A stretch of 64,000 nt of DNA from K23-9 sp049680365 (GTDB taxonomy: Bacteria > Planctomycetota > Planctomycetia > Pirellulales > Pirellulaceae): the NCBI GenBank assembly GCA_049680365.1, contig JBAUHQ010000147.1, forward strand, positions 1 through 64,000. The letters run 5' to 3'. A program made the position numbers and the translations under genes. A model generated the notes under the pieces. It saw only the letters and a list, made by a program, of their open reading frames with translations, was not told the DNA's origin and did no database searches. Positions 36,569 to 47,350 of this stretch are shown here, piece after piece (the first letter of the stretch is position 1; each line of letters opens with the position of its first letter).

Positions 36569-36980
36569 TGCAATCGCTGTTCCAGTTGAACGCTATCGCA
36601 TCAAAACACGCACTTTTCGATCGGCATGCGTGAATCATTGCAAGCTTGATTGCCACACATTTGGACGGCCTGCACAAAAGAGAGGCAGTCTTGTTGCAAC
36701 GCAGTTCAAACTGTGTTCAATCGGTCCATTGCTGTGGTCAAACTTACACAGCGATACGACCATCGACGTCGATTGAACGCCCCCGGAAAAATCTGGGATA
36801 AAAACTCTTTTGAATGAGTCAATCCACTGTTTTTGCAGATAGATCGGGATTTCGCGCGCTCTCAGCTCAACTGAACTAGATCTTACAACCTTGACATGCC
36901 GAATACCTTTGGCGTATTGGAACGCCGATTGCATCAACTTGCTGTTCAAACCACTGATGTGATTCACTCTGGAGCGAAAT
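36569..36980. other. Intergenic region upstream of pyruvate kinase
   Basis: About 410 bp. Minus-strand frames here (to 118 codons) show no family resemblance. It presumably contains the pyruvate kinase promoter; nothing else is recognised. Confidence 0.35.
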
Positions 36981-37178
36981 ATGTTTTCCAAACCAACTCA
37001 GTTCATTCAAACCGTCCACGGCCTGATGTTTCCTGTTTATTGCCCAACGGCAGGTGCACTCGGAAAAGGCAATGGAGACGCCAGCGGTATCAGCGGACGC
37101 GGAACAGACAACGGGAGCCAAGCGATGGATTCATCGCGTGCCAGTTCGGGGTCGTCGCAGAGTTCCGACAAAAGCTAG
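36981..37178 (+). CDS. Small Gly/Ser-rich hypothetical protein
   Basis: 65 residues: about 25 residues of ordinary composition (MFSKPTQFIQTVHGLMFPVY) followed by a Gly/Ser/Asp-rich tail. A GGAG ribosome site lies 7 nt upstream of the ATG, which is the main argument that it is real. It has no recognised domain, signal peptide or membrane helix. It lies alone between pyruvate kinase and the mechanosensitive channel. It may be a chance frame. Confidence 0.35.
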   Translation: MFSKPTQFIQTVHGLMFPVYCPTAGALGKGNGDASGISGRGTDNGSQAMDSSRASSGSSQSSDKS

Positions 37179-37262
37179 CGTTGCGTTAAATCAAGAATGA
37201 GGTTCAGACCGTAGCGAAAGTCGTGACGACGTTCGCTACGAGGAAACTAATGCGGGGCAACC

Positions 37263-40200
37263 CTAAGTCTGATCGGGAAGCTCACTGGCACGCTGCTCAA
37301 GCACTTTTAGCATCGGCTCCGGCAAAGTCCGCAAGTGCAAGTCGCGTTGTGGGAACGAAATCTCAATCTGGGCTTTAGCAAAAGCATTGTTGACCCAGGT
37401 ATGCAAGTCGTGCAAAACGAGAAAGCGTTTTTCGTACGACTTGATATACGCGCGTAATTTGTAGTTCAAACTATTGTCTCCAAATTGCTCAAAAGACGCC
37501 AGCGGTGGCGGATCGGCAAGCACTTCGTCATGCTCCATCGCCGCCTGCAGTAGCAAATCTCTGGCTAGGTCGGTATCCGATCCGTAGGCGATACCAACTT
37601 CCACCACAACACGAGCAATCTCGTCGCTGCGAGTCCAGTTGAGCAATTTCCCAGTGATGAATTCTTTATTGGGAACGATGTAATCTTTGCGATCCCAGCT
37701 AGTGATCGTGGTCGCTCGAATTCGGATCCGCGAGACGACGCCAGTGACGCCATCGATTTCCACGACGTCGCCCACTCGCACGGGTTGTTCGAATAAGATG
37801 ATGATGCCGGCGATGAAGTTGGCGAACATCTCTTGCAATCCAAACGCCAATCCAAATGTCAACGCGGTCGCCATCCACTGTATTTGGTTCCAACGCAAAC
37901 CGATGGCGTGACAACAAATCACCAAGCCAATCATCGCGATCAGATAAGTCGTCAGCGTCGTAATTGCGTACCGAGTGGAACGGTCCATGGGCAGTCGACG
38001 CAAAACGGTAAAGTCCAACAGTCCAGGCAAATCACGCAGTGCAACAAACGTCAGCCCCAGCGCAAGCAGCGAAAAGCCTAAATCGGCGATCGTCACAGGT
38101 TCCGACACATCACGTGTCCTGGTGATCGATCCACCGTCATCCGTTGGCACAATTTCTGCGATTGTGTTGGTAGATTCCCACAGCGGCCATCGATCAAATA
38201 GCCCAAGGGCAGGAACAACGTCCTTCCAAACAAACCACAGCCAGACGAGACCTAAGACGATCATGGCAGTCTGCAAAATCTGTCGTGTTTGCTGAACCTG
38301 ACTACTTAGATCGATACTTTTTTCGTCAAGCGGTTCCAGCGGCACATCGTTAGTTCCAGTCGACTCGGCCGCCGCAGCGCGTCGCTTGCGCAACTCTTCT
38401 ATTTTTAGCTGGCGCCGTCGTAGCATGGCCCAACGCAAAACCAACAATGACACGACTGCCAGAATCGATATCGCGACGGTGCTGCGATACAACCGCCAAC
38501 CCAGTTGCTGACTGGTAAAGTAGTAACCGACAACCGCCAAAATCGCCAGCGCGATCGGCAACGCAATCAACAATGGATACCACACAAACACCAACCGAGC
38601 CGGCCAACCGTTGGGGCGAGTGCGGAGCAGTTGTGCGAAGACACCGTGGCTAGGATCAAACAGGCGATACGTGATCCAGGCCAGCGCGATCATGGCGGCA
38701 ATAAAAAAGTAGCGTGTCAGTGTATCGCGTCCAAAAGCCAAACCGCTGGTATCCAGAAAACACGAAATCGTCAGCAGCGGAACGACGATAAACAAAATCA
38801 GCCGCATATTACGGCGAACGATCGCGACACGTTTGGCGGGCAATCCAAAGTGGCTTTCTGCTAATCCTTGAGGCCGGCAGATTTGACGCAGGATTTCAGC
38901 GGGAAAATAGCCCAACGCCAACGCAAATGCCGCTCGTGACAACGCGTTCATGGCAGCATTCCCGCCTCCATTTGCATTAAGCCGCCAGCTGAGAAACGCA
39001 AAAATCAAGAACATTGGCGCTGCGGTCAACACCGTCAGCAAGATGGTTTTCATCGTCGGCGCGAACCGCGTGTATCCTGCTTGGCTGACTTGGTGTCCCA
39101 GTTCGGCGATCTCCTTTCGCAGCGATACACGCAAACGCAACAATGCAACCAGGGCCAGAACGGAGACAAGCCAAAGGACGAACCGGCGCTGCACTTCCTT
39201 TAAAAGTCGCGGCCAGAATCCTTCCCAAGCTTCTTTTTGCAAAAACCAGCCTTCGTCCCCCAAGGACCAACTTTTCTTTTTCCCTTCTTCGTCTACCTCA
39301 CTGGACGGCATGAATGGTACCGTCAGTGGCTTTGTGCTTCGTACCCAAAGAACACGTTCGTCGACGTAAAACCGAATCGTTTCGACGGTTCTCAAAATCT
39401 GTTGCTCAACGGTCGAGAGTGACACGAGCGTGTTGAAATAATTGGTTTGCGTTTTGATCGCTGGATCCAAGAATTCTGTCCGCTGTTGCTGAAGCAGTTC
39501 CTTGGCTTCTTCGCTCAGATCTTCACGTTGAACATAAGTCACGGGTGGGTCGGCGGAAGTGAAAAGTTGATCAACCTGCAATTCCAGTTTCTGATTGCGC
39601 AAATCCGTCATTTCGAACAACTCGTATTGCGCGTCGTTGATCACCGTTTGACGCTCAGCGGTTCGCATGTGGTACTCACTGGCATTGGGCAAACTCTGTT
39701 TCAGATTTCGCAACAGGGCACCAACGGCGTCGGTCAAACCAACTTGCTCGACGCGATTTTGAGCATTTTTCAGGGACAGCTCCAACTGATCCAATTGGAT
39801 GTTGCGTTCGTCTAAGGCAAGCTGAACTTGCTCCATCTCCTTAGCCAGTTTCTGGCTCGCTTCGGCAAGTTCGCGATTCTTGACACCGATGGGTTGCAGT
39901 GCTCTATGCAGCGTCGCCAACTGTTCTTTGGCCGATGCGACACGTTTTGCTGCTTCGACTGCGCGTTTCTTTTCAACGGCTGTTTTCAGCAAATCGGCCT
40001 GCTGCTGATTGTTTTCAGCTTTCCGCGCAGCAACGTCTCGTCGCAACTGCGGCAGATTGGCAGCGACCTCCGCGTTCACCAAAGCTGCCTCTGCATTGAG
40101 CGAAGCGATTCTTGCGGTCAACAAGCGTGCAGCGACTTGAGTTTCGGCGCGTTGAGCTTGTACCAGCAGCGATGCTTCCTTTGCTGGCGAGGCTCCTTCT

Positions 40201-40871
40201 GCTTTCGTGGTGAGCGTCGCCAATTGCGTTTGTAGAGTTGGCAACTCCAATTCAATTTCACGTCGTCGCTGAGTGGCTCGTGCCATCGCAGTCTCAGCGT
40301 CCAACGCTGCTTTCTTTGCTATCACCAATTCGGCTTCGGCGTTGGCAAGTTGAACCTCCAAAGACGCCAACGAATCATCGGCCGGCAATTCCGCCTTGAA
40401 TTTCGTCAGCTCCGTCAACTTATCCGACGTCAGTTTGGCACGCTGTGGGACAGTCGCTAAACCTGCAGTTCGCTCGTCGGTCAGCTTTTGTTTCGTCTGC
40501 ACTTCAGCCAGTTGCGACTCACCTTGGGCGATCGTGTCGATGACGACCTTCTTCTCTTCGTCTGTCAGTGGTGATTGCTCAACACGCTCCCGAAGTGCTT
40601 TGAACTGCAGCGACTTGTCCGTCGTTTCGGTCAGGTTAGGCGTATCAATCGCCTCCGCCGAATTCTCCTTTTCATCGCCCGCAACGGTCGTATCATCGGA
40701 CTTGTCACTGGGTGCATCGCCGGGGGCCAAGTCACCCGTTCCCCGCGCAGAATTCAGCAATGGCCCGAAATTTTGAGCGTACGCCGGCGAACTTATAGGA
40801 ACGGCATTGCCCCAAAGCAGGGCAAGTGTCGCGACCAGGAAACAAATCCGTTTGTACTGGGACAGATGCAT
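37263..40871 (-). CDS. Large MscS-family mechanosensitive channel (MscK/KefA-like)
   Basis: About 1,202 residues from MHLSQYKRICFLVATLALLW, chosen for the signal peptide ending at AYA; an ATG 39 bp upstream is possible. The exported N-terminal 500 residues are a long Gln/Glu/Ala/Lys coiled coil (MscS-porin type). About eleven membrane helices follow. The last is the pore-lining segment before FANFIAGIIILFEQPVRVGD, then the MscS beta domain (GDVVEIDGVTGVVSRI, IVPNKEF) and the cytoplasmic vestibule ending ISFPQRDLHLRTL. The protein opens under membrane tension to release solutes and protects against hypo-osmotic shock. Single gene, divergent from the ATP-grasp operon. Confidence 0.94.
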   Translation of the reverse strand: MHLSQYKRICFLVATLALLWGNAVPISSPAYAQNFGPLLNSARGTGDLAPGDAPSDKSDDTTVAGDEKENSAEAIDTPNLTETTDKSLQFKALRERVEQSPLTDEEKKVVIDTIAQGESQLAEVQTKQKLTDERTAGLATVPQRAKLTSDKLTELTKFKAELPADDSLASLEVQLANAEAELVIAKKAALDAETAMARATQRRREIELELPTLQTQLATLTTKAEGASPAKEASLLVQAQRAETQVAARLLTARIASLNAEAALVNAEVAANLPQLRRDVAARKAENNQQQADLLKTAVEKKRAVEAAKRVASAKEQLATLHRALQPIGVKNRELAEASQKLAKEMEQVQLALDERNIQLDQLELSLKNAQNRVEQVGLTDAVGALLRNLKQSLPNASEYHMRTAERQTVINDAQYELFEMTDLRNQKLELQVDQLFTSADPPVTYVQREDLSEEAKELLQQQRTEFLDPAIKTQTNYFNTLVSLSTVEQQILRTVETIRFYVDERVLWVRSTKPLTVPFMPSSEVDEEGKKKSWSLGDEGWFLQKEAWEGFWPRLLKEVQRRFVLWLVSVLALVALLRLRVSLRKEIAELGHQVSQAGYTRFAPTMKTILLTVLTAAPMFLIFAFLSWRLNANGGGNAAMNALSRAAFALALGYFPAEILRQICRPQGLAESHFGLPAKRVAIVRRNMRLILFIVVPLLTISCFLDTSGLAFGRDTLTRYFFIAAMIALAWITYRLFDPSHGVFAQLLRTRPNGWPARLVFVWYPLLIALPIALAILAVVGYYFTSQQLGWRLYRSTVAISILAVVSLLVLRWAMLRRRQLKIEELRKRRAAAAESTGTNDVPLEPLDEKSIDLSSQVQQTRQILQTAMIVLGLVWLWFVWKDVVPALGLFDRWPLWESTNTIAEIVPTDDGGSITRTRDVSEPVTIADLGFSLLALGLTFVALRDLPGLLDFTVLRRLPMDRSTRYAITTLTTYLIAMIGLVICCHAIGLRWNQIQWMATALTFGLAFGLQEMFANFIAGIIILFEQPVRVGDVVEIDGVTGVVSRIRIRATTITSWDRKDYIVPNKEFITGKLLNWTRSDEIARVVVEVGIAYGSDTDLARDLLLQAAMEHDEVLADPPPLASFEQFGDNSLNYKLRAYIKSYEKRFLVLHDLHTWVNNAFAKAQIEISFPQRDLHLRTLPEPMLKVLEQRASELPDQT

Positions 40872-41255
40872 GAAAACGCAAGCGATTGGGAGGTAAGAGG
40901 GCGAAGACATCTTTCAGCTAGATCACTGAGCACGACGGCTGATCGATAAAACGATCGCAAACTGACAAGGCAGGAAGCAGTGTGACAGGTCATTTGACTA
41001 CGACTAAGGGGGATTTTCGACCGTCACGAAATAATTTCAGCCTGCGCCGGTTGAGAAGTTGCCATTAGTCGGCAATGTGAGGACGCGATGAATCCAGAAG
41101 CAAAAAGCTGCTCCGCTAAGCTTCGCGTTATTCAACTCTGACAGATACGATGTACTGGACCAGTGAAAAGGCGGCTCTGGAGAACTCGGATCATCACGAC
41201 TTGGCACCTCTTCGGTGAATAGCGTCTTTATCAGTCTCACCACGGCAATCGAAAT
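40872..41255. promoter_or_regulatory. Divergent promoter region, MscS channel and ATP-grasp operon
   Basis: About 380 bp without a gene. A TTGGCAC at about 41199 resembles a sigma-54 -24 element but lacks a matching -12 element. No other motif recognised. Confidence 0.35.
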
Positions 41256-42818
41256 ATGCCTTCACAATCGCAGTTTGGCAGTCAAACGAACTCACTCCAG
41301 CCGAATCCATCAGAATCGGGATCGCCCAGCGTAGATGCTTTCGGCAATCCGCTACCAATCTTGCAAGCGTACGACTCGGGAGCTTTTTTCGATGAACTGG
41401 TCTCGAAAGAAAACATCGCTCGCCAGGACGCCGCACAGCTGGTCCATCTGATTAATTCAATGGGCGTGGCTGAACTGTCCCGCCGCCAGTCCGCGATTGA
41501 GCATGCTCTGTACCGAATGGGAATTACGTTCACTGTTTATAGTGACACCCAAGGCACCGAGAAAATTATGCCGTTTGACGTTGTTCCCCGCATCGTTTCG
41601 GCAGATCTGTGGAGTGAGATCGACGCTGGACTGCAACAACGTATTCGCGCGTTGAATCGTTTTCTGGATGACGTTTACAACGAACGCAAAATCATCGCTG
41701 CCGGCTTGATACCCGCCGAATTGGTAGAGTCGGCTAGCGGCTTCTTGCCCCAGTGCCTCGGGTTGCGACCACCCAAAGGCGTCTGGTGCCACATCACCGG
41801 GACCGACTTGGTTCGCGATAACGAAGGCAAAGTATTTGTCTTGGAAGACAACCTGCGGTGCCCGTCGGGCGTTTCCTACGTGTTGCAAAACCGACACGTG
41901 ATGAAACGAAACTTTCCCCAAGTTTTCCGCGCTTCACGTGTCCGCCCCGTCGCCGACTATCCTTCGCGATTGTATTCCATGCTGCGAGCGGTCGCGCCCG
42001 AAGGCGTCACCGACCCGACGGTGGCTGTATTGACGCCAGGCGTTTTCAACAGTGCCTACTACGAGCATTCCTTTCTCGCGCAGCAAATGGGTGCTCAGTT
42101 GGTCGAAGGCCGGGACTTGGTTGTTCAGAACACCAAAGTCTACATGCGAACGACGGCTGGTCTGAAACAAGTCGATGTGATTTATCGCCGCGTGGACGAT
42201 ACTTTTATCGACCCGGAGACTTTTCGAAAAGACTCGATGCTGGGTGTCGCTGGTTTGATGAAGGCTTACCAAGCTGGCAACGTCACCTTGGCCAACGCAC
42301 CGGGAACAGGTGTCGCTGACGACAAAGTGATTTACGCGTTCGTCCCGAAGATGATCGAGTTCTATCTAGGCGAAGAACCGATCCTAAACAACGTTCCCAC
42401 TTACATCTGCTCGATCGATAGCGACCGCCAATACGTGCTGAGTCACTTGGACGAGCTGGTTGTCAAAGCGGCCGCCGAATCGGGTGGGTACGGAATCATG
42501 ATTGGACCACATGCCAGCGAAAGTGACCGCGCCGAATTTGCGGAAAAGATTCGCGAGAATCCTCGCAACTGGATTGCTCAGCCAACACTCCAGCTCTCAC
42601 GTGTTCCCACGATCGTCAACAATCAGATGGAAGGACGCCACGTCGATCTAAGGCCGTACATCTTGTGCAGCGCGCCCGACGACGTCTGGGTATTGCCCGG
42701 AGGATTAACGCGCGTCGCTCTTCGCGCAGGATCGTTGGTCGTTAACTCATCGCAAGGCGGCGGCAGCAAAGACACTTGGGTGGCGGCTGACGAGAATCAG
42801 CAGACAGCGACTCGATAA
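41256..42818 (+). CDS. Circularly permuted ATP-grasp protein (DUF404/DUF407 type 2)
   Basis: 520 residues. This family is predicted to form amide or peptide bonds by activating a carboxylate with ATP, with the ATP-grasp elements in permuted order. Seen here: GKVFVLEDNLRCPSGVSYVLQNR-type block (E197, D198, N199), RRVDD (311-315), KAAAESGGYGIMIG with K404 and the Gly-rich loop 409-413, and HVDLRPYIL. All expected catalytic positions look intact. It is followed by the alpha-E and transglutaminase/DUF2126 genes, the standard three-gene set. The substrate is unknown experimentally. Confidence 0.92.
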   Translation: MPSQSQFGSQTNSLQPNPSESGSPSVDAFGNPLPILQAYDSGAFFDELVSKENIARQDAAQLVHLINSMGVAELSRRQSAIEHALYRMGITFTVYSDTQGTEKIMPFDVVPRIVSADLWSEIDAGLQQRIRALNRFLDDVYNERKIIAAGLIPAELVESASGFLPQCLGLRPPKGVWCHITGTDLVRDNEGKVFVLEDNLRCPSGVSYVLQNRHVMKRNFPQVFRASRVRPVADYPSRLYSMLRAVAPEGVTDPTVAVLTPGVFNSAYYEHSFLAQQMGAQLVEGRDLVVQNTKVYMRTTAGLKQVDVIYRRVDDTFIDPETFRKDSMLGVAGLMKAYQAGNVTLANAPGTGVADDKVIYAFVPKMIEFYLGEEPILNNVPTYICSIDSDRQYVLSHLDELVVKAAAESGGYGIMIGPHASESDRAEFAEKIRENPRNWIAQPTLQLSRVPTIVNNQMEGRHVDLRPYILCSAPDDVWVLPGGLTRVALRAGSLVVNSSQGGGSKDTWVAADENQQTATR

Positions 42819-42922
42819 CACGATCCTTTGACGATCTTTGCGTCGTGCTATCGCAAGCGTCATGTTATCGTAGCGGTCAAAGGCAACCAATTTTTCCACG
42901 TTCTAATTACCTAGAGAATCCG

Positions 42923-43873
42923 ATGCTTTCACGCGTTGCCGAATCGATTTACTGGATGTCGCGGCAAGTCGAACGAGCCGAGAACCTGGCACGTTTTCTA
43001 GAAGTCACGTTGCACTTGATCTTGGACCAACCCGAGAGCGTGGTCGATCCGTGGGAACCGCTAGTCCGGGCAACAGGCGACACGGAGTGGTACAAAGAAA
43101 ACTACGACGCCATCGACGCTCATTCAGTTGTCAACTTCCTTGCTTTCGACCTTAGTTATCACAGTTCGATGCTGACGTGTTTGCGTGCAGCACGCGAAAA
43201 CGCCAAGTCGGTACGTGAGTCGCTGTCCAGCGAAGTCTATGAACAGCTCAACGCTTACTATCATTTTGTTAACGATGCGTCCGCCGAACAATTGATCGAC
43301 CCTACATCGGCGTTTTTTGCTCAGGTTCGCGAGCATGCGTTGATGTGGACTGGCATCATCGATAGCACGATGACACACGATTTGAGATGGCACTTTTTGA
43401 ATGTTGGTAGATTGTTGGAACGCGCCGACAAGACTTCCCGCATCTTGGACGTGAAGTACTTCCACTTGCTACCCACCGTCGAAGACGTCGGATCAGCGCT
43501 AGATGATATGCAATGGTCAGCTGTACTTTTAGCCGTAAGCGGATTCGAACCATACCGCCGCGAACATCAGGTAATTAAGGTCAAAAAAGTAATCGACTTC
43601 TTTTTATTCCATCCCTATTTTCCGCGATCACTCCATTCCTGCGTTGCTGGCGTCGATTGGTCATTGCGTGAAATCGAGAAAAAGTCTGACACACAAGTGC
43701 TGCGAAACGCCCCGCAGCAGATTGCGGACCTGCGGCATCGACTGGCAAACACAAGTGTCGAAGAAGTGATCGCGGGAGGCATGCATGAGTTCGTTGACGC
43801 CATGCAGACCGAACTCAACACCGTCAGCGAATCGCTCCATCAAGACTACTTCAACTCACCAATACCCGCATGA
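42923..43873 (+). CDS. Alpha-E domain protein (DUF403)
   Basis: 316 residues from MLSRVAESIYWMSRQVERAE, the canonical family start; a GTG 78 bp upstream gives a longer frame with no conservation. Entirely helical, rich in conserved Glu and Arg (SRQVERAENLARFLEV, LNVGRLLERADKTSRILDVK). The alpha-E domain always accompanies permuted ATP-grasp and transglutaminase genes and is thought to take part in the same peptide-modification pathway, but no activity is established. Its stop overlaps the next start (ATGA). Confidence 0.92.
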   Translation: MLSRVAESIYWMSRQVERAENLARFLEVTLHLILDQPESVVDPWEPLVRATGDTEWYKENYDAIDAHSVVNFLAFDLSYHSSMLTCLRAARENAKSVRESLSSEVYEQLNAYYHFVNDASAEQLIDPTSAFFAQVREHALMWTGIIDSTMTHDLRWHFLNVGRLLERADKTSRILDVKYFHLLPTVEDVGSALDDMQWSAVLLAVSGFEPYRREHQVIKVKKVIDFFLFHPYFPRSLHSCVAGVDWSLREIEKKSDTQVLRNAPQQIADLRHRLANTSVEEVIAGGMHEFVDAMQTELNTVSESLHQDYFNSPIPA

Positions 43874-46800
43874 CGATTCGCGTTGCCCTCCGGCACCACA
43901 CTAGCTACTTCTACGACCGACACATTTCACTTGGGCCTCAATTGGTTCGATTGAAACCGGCATATCATGGCCGCACCGAAATCTCGGCGTACGATTTTAA
44001 AATCGAACCAAAAGACCATTTCCTAAACTGGCAACAAGATCCGTTTGCCAATCCGGTCGCGCGTTTGGTTTTCCCAAAACCGACCAATAAATTCGTTATC
44101 AAAGTCGACTTGATTGCGGAAATGACCGTCATCAATCCATTCGATTTTTTCGTTGACGACAGCGCCAGTGGCTGGCCGTTTAAGTACGACGATGAATCGA
44201 AAGTCCAATTAGCTCCTTACCTTGCTGCGGATCCAATCACGCCCAAATTGGAACGTTGGATCAAAACGCTACCGACGGAACGCGAGAAAGTGATCGACTT
44301 CCTGGTGGACGTCAATCGCGCAGCACAGCAACAAGTCGACTACACAGTACGGCTAGAACCCGGCGTTCAAACCCCCGAAGAAACGCTCACGCTTGGCAGC
44401 GGTTCGTGTCGCGATTCGGCATGGATGCTGGTGCAAGCGTTCCGGCACATCGGCATGGCAGCGCGATTCGTTTCGGGTTACTTGATTCAATTAGCTCCCG
44501 ATCAAAAACCCGTCGAAGGCCCCGAGGGTCCGACGGAAGATTTCTGCGATCTGCATGCTTGGACGGAGGTTTACTTGCCCGGCGCGGGCTGGGTTGGCCT
44601 GGACCCCACCAGCGGATTGATGGCGGGCGAAGGACACATTCCACTGGCTTGCACGCCGTCGTACACCGGGGCCGCGCCGATCACGGGCGGTCACGAGAAG
44701 TGCGAAGTGACGTTCGAACATGAAATGTCCGTCGCGCGGATCCAAAGCGAAACACGTGTCTCCAAACCGTTCACTGACAAGCAGTGGGCCGGCGTGATGC
44801 GAGTCGGCAAGCAAGTCGACGAAATGCTGGACAAACAAGACGTCCGTTTGACGATGGGCGGCGAACCTACGTTTGTTGCGATCGACAACGCCGACGACCC
44901 ACAGTGGAACACCGATGCGGTGGGCGAAGAAAAACGTGTCCGCAGCAATCAATTGCTGATGCGTCTGCGAGAGAAGTACGGCTTCGGCGCGATGCTGCAC
45001 TATGGACAAGGCAAATGGTATCCCGGCGAATCGCTACCACGCTGGGCGCTGACGTGCCTGTGGCGTCGCGATGGTCAGCCGATCTGGCAAAACCCAAAAT
45101 TGATCGCCGACGAAGGCGTCGACTACGGACACAGCCATGTGGAAGCCAAACGATTCACCAAGCACTTGGCGGATCAGTTGGGCGTCGACGTGAAGTGTAG
45201 CTTTCCGGTTTACGAAGACACGTTTCATTACTTGTGGCGAGAACAACGCTTGCCGATCGACACCGAACCGACCAAGGCGCAGTTGGACGATCCCAACGAG
45301 CGCGAAATGATGGTGCGAACCTTCACTCGCGGACTTGGCCAACCGGTCGGGTACGTGATGCCGCTTCGCCGCGCGTGGTGGCAATCCAAGGCCGTTTGGC
45401 AAAGCAGTCGATGGCCCGTGCGAAGCCAGAAGATCTTCCTGGTGCCAGGCAATTCGCCGGTCGGCTTACGCTTGCCGCTCGATACCCTGCCAGGCAAAGC
45501 GATTAATCCGATCACTGAAAGTTCCTACATCGATCCATTCAGCACACGACCGCTGCTGCCTGCGACTCGCGTGATCATGCCCGATCGGCATGCAGTTGAC
45601 GGCGACGTTGATGCCGACAGCGAACTGGTCGGAAAAGATGTGCTTCGCGAAAAACTACAACTGGCAGCGAGCGAACATGAAGCACAACTAGAAAAAGAGC
45701 TGAAAACTCTTAAGAGAGAGGACACCGTCGAAGAAGAAGACGATGACTTTGGCAAACCTGAAACGTCCGATGGCGAAGTGATCCCAACGGCTTTGTGTGT
45801 CGAAGCACGGTACGGACGGCTTTACATTTTCTTGCCGCCGACGCAACGAATCGAAGACTACCTGGACTTGATCAACGCGATCGAACAAACATGCAGCGAA
45901 CTGAACCTGCCCGTTATCTTGGAAGGTTATTTGCCGCCAACCGATGAGCGTTTGGAGTACTTCAAAATCACACCCGATCCGGGTGTCATCGAAGTCAACG
46001 TGCAACCGTCCGGCACTTGGGACCAACTGGTTGAGTTGGTCGAAACGATGTACCACGAAGCCCAGTACTGTCGCTTAGGTGCAGATAAGTTTGACTTGGA
46101 TGGACTGCACACTGGCACCGGCGGCGGCGCGCACATCGTGATGGGCGGGGCGACGCCCGCGGACAGTCCCTTCGTTCGACGACCGGATGTCCTGGGCAGC
46201 ATGGTTCGGTTTTGGCACAACCATCCAGCGATGTCGTATCTGTTTAGCGGCAAGTTCATCGGCCCGACCAGCCAAGCACCGCGTATGGATGAAGCGCGGC
46301 CGGATGCCGTTTACGAAATGGAGATCGCACTGCAGCAATTGGGGAAACTGACGCCACAAGAACCGCCATGGATGGTCGACCGACTGTTTCGTGACTTGCT
46401 GGTCGATTTGACGGGCAACACGCACCGCGCAGAAATTTGCATCGACAAACTCTACTCACCCGATTCGGCAACCGGTCGCTTGGGGCTGTTGGAACTACGT
46501 GCGTTCGAGATGCCGCCTCACGCACACATGAATCTGGTGCAACAACTCTTGATTCGATCGATTATTGCCGCGTTTTGGAAAGCACCGTCACAACAATCGC
46601 TGACACGTTGGGGCACGCGACTGTATGACCGCTATCTGTTACCTCACTTCGTCTGGCAAGATTTGGTCAATCTGCTGTCGGACATCCGCGATCGTGGCAT
46701 CGACTTGGATCCAAATTGGTTTGTGCCTCAGTTCAATTTTCGTTTTGCCAAAATCGGCGAACTGACGCGTGATGGAGTTCGCATGGAATTGCGATCCGCA

Positions 46801-47295
46801 ATTGAGCCATGGTATTTGATGGGCGAAGAACCCTCTGGTGGCGGTACCGCGCGATATGTGGACGCTTCGATGGAACGACTACAAGTTTCCGTCGAAGGTT
46901 TCGATCCACACCGACATGCGATCTTGTGCCAGGGACGTCAAGTACCAATGCACACGACCGATGTAGCGGGCGAATTTGTCGCGGGCGTTAAATACCGTGC
47001 TTGGCAACCGCCAAGATGCTTGCATCCGACAATAGCGGTCGATACGCCACTTCAATTCGATATTGTGGACCGAAACCGCCGACATAGCGTGGGTGGCTGC
47101 CGATATCATGTGTCGCACCCAGCGGGTCTGACATACGATAAACTACCGATTAACGCTAGCGAAGCTGAAACGCGCCGAGCAACTCGCTTCGTCGCGGGCA
47201 CCGTCACCGGCGGTATCGTTGACGTGCCAGCTTTGTCCCCCACCACTGGCCCCAACGAATATCCGGTCACGTTTGACTTGCGTCGAAATAGCTAA
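43870..47295 (+). CDS. Large transglutaminase-like protein with DUF2126 domain
   Basis: 1,141 residues. N-terminal bacterial transglutaminase domains (HHTSYFYDRHISLGPQ, then the catalytic triad C180 in GSGSCRDSAW, H229 in DLHAWTEV, D245 in LDPTSG). The remaining 840 residues are DUF2126, with LTMGGEPTFVAID, FGAMLHYGQGKWYPGE, an acidic linker around 610-640, GYLPPTDERLEYFKITPDPG and LELRAFEMPPHAHM. Some of these resemble glutamine-synthetase/amidoligase-like folds, so the protein may combine ligation and cleavage or crosslinking; that part is inference. No signal peptide, so cytoplasmic. Third gene of the three-gene set. Confidence 0.92.
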   Translation: MTIRVALRHHTSYFYDRHISLGPQLVRLKPAYHGRTEISAYDFKIEPKDHFLNWQQDPFANPVARLVFPKPTNKFVIKVDLIAEMTVINPFDFFVDDSASGWPFKYDDESKVQLAPYLAADPITPKLERWIKTLPTEREKVIDFLVDVNRAAQQQVDYTVRLEPGVQTPEETLTLGSGSCRDSAWMLVQAFRHIGMAARFVSGYLIQLAPDQKPVEGPEGPTEDFCDLHAWTEVYLPGAGWVGLDPTSGLMAGEGHIPLACTPSYTGAAPITGGHEKCEVTFEHEMSVARIQSETRVSKPFTDKQWAGVMRVGKQVDEMLDKQDVRLTMGGEPTFVAIDNADDPQWNTDAVGEEKRVRSNQLLMRLREKYGFGAMLHYGQGKWYPGESLPRWALTCLWRRDGQPIWQNPKLIADEGVDYGHSHVEAKRFTKHLADQLGVDVKCSFPVYEDTFHYLWREQRLPIDTEPTKAQLDDPNEREMMVRTFTRGLGQPVGYVMPLRRAWWQSKAVWQSSRWPVRSQKIFLVPGNSPVGLRLPLDTLPGKAINPITESSYIDPFSTRPLLPATRVIMPDRHAVDGDVDADSELVGKDVLREKLQLAASEHEAQLEKELKTLKREDTVEEEDDDFGKPETSDGEVIPTALCVEARYGRLYIFLPPTQRIEDYLDLINAIEQTCSELNLPVILEGYLPPTDERLEYFKITPDPGVIEVNVQPSGTWDQLVELVETMYHEAQYCRLGADKFDLDGLHTGTGGGAHIVMGGATPADSPFVRRPDVLGSMVRFWHNHPAMSYLFSGKFIGPTSQAPRMDEARPDAVYEMEIALQQLGKLTPQEPPWMVDRLFRDLLVDLTGNTHRAEICIDKLYSPDSATGRLGLLELRAFEMPPHAHMNLVQQLLIRSIIAAFWKAPSQQSLTRWGTRLYDRYLLPHFVWQDLVNLLSDIRDRGIDLDPNWFVPQFNFRFAKIGELTRDGVRMELRSAIEPWYLMGEEPSGGGTARYVDASMERLQVSVEGFDPHRHAILCQGRQVPMHTTDVAGEFVAGVKYRAWQPPRCLHPTIAVDTPLQFDIVDRNRRHSVGGCRYHVSHPAGLTYDKLPINASEAETRRATRFVAGTVTGGIVDVPALSPTTGPNEYPVTFDLRRNS

Positions 47296-47350
47296 CATCA
47301 TCCAACCCGGTTCGCCCCTTGCGACAGCGGTTTGAATTGCGGCCGCGATT

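Noticed and set aside
36635..37121. Minus-strand frames of 81 and 118 codons
   Set aside because: No ribosome site, no hydrophobic or domain features; overlap the small plus-strand ORF and intergenic DNA.
41195..41215. Sigma-54 promoter (TTGGCAC)
   Set aside because: The -24 part is present but the required GC of the -12 element is not at the right distance.
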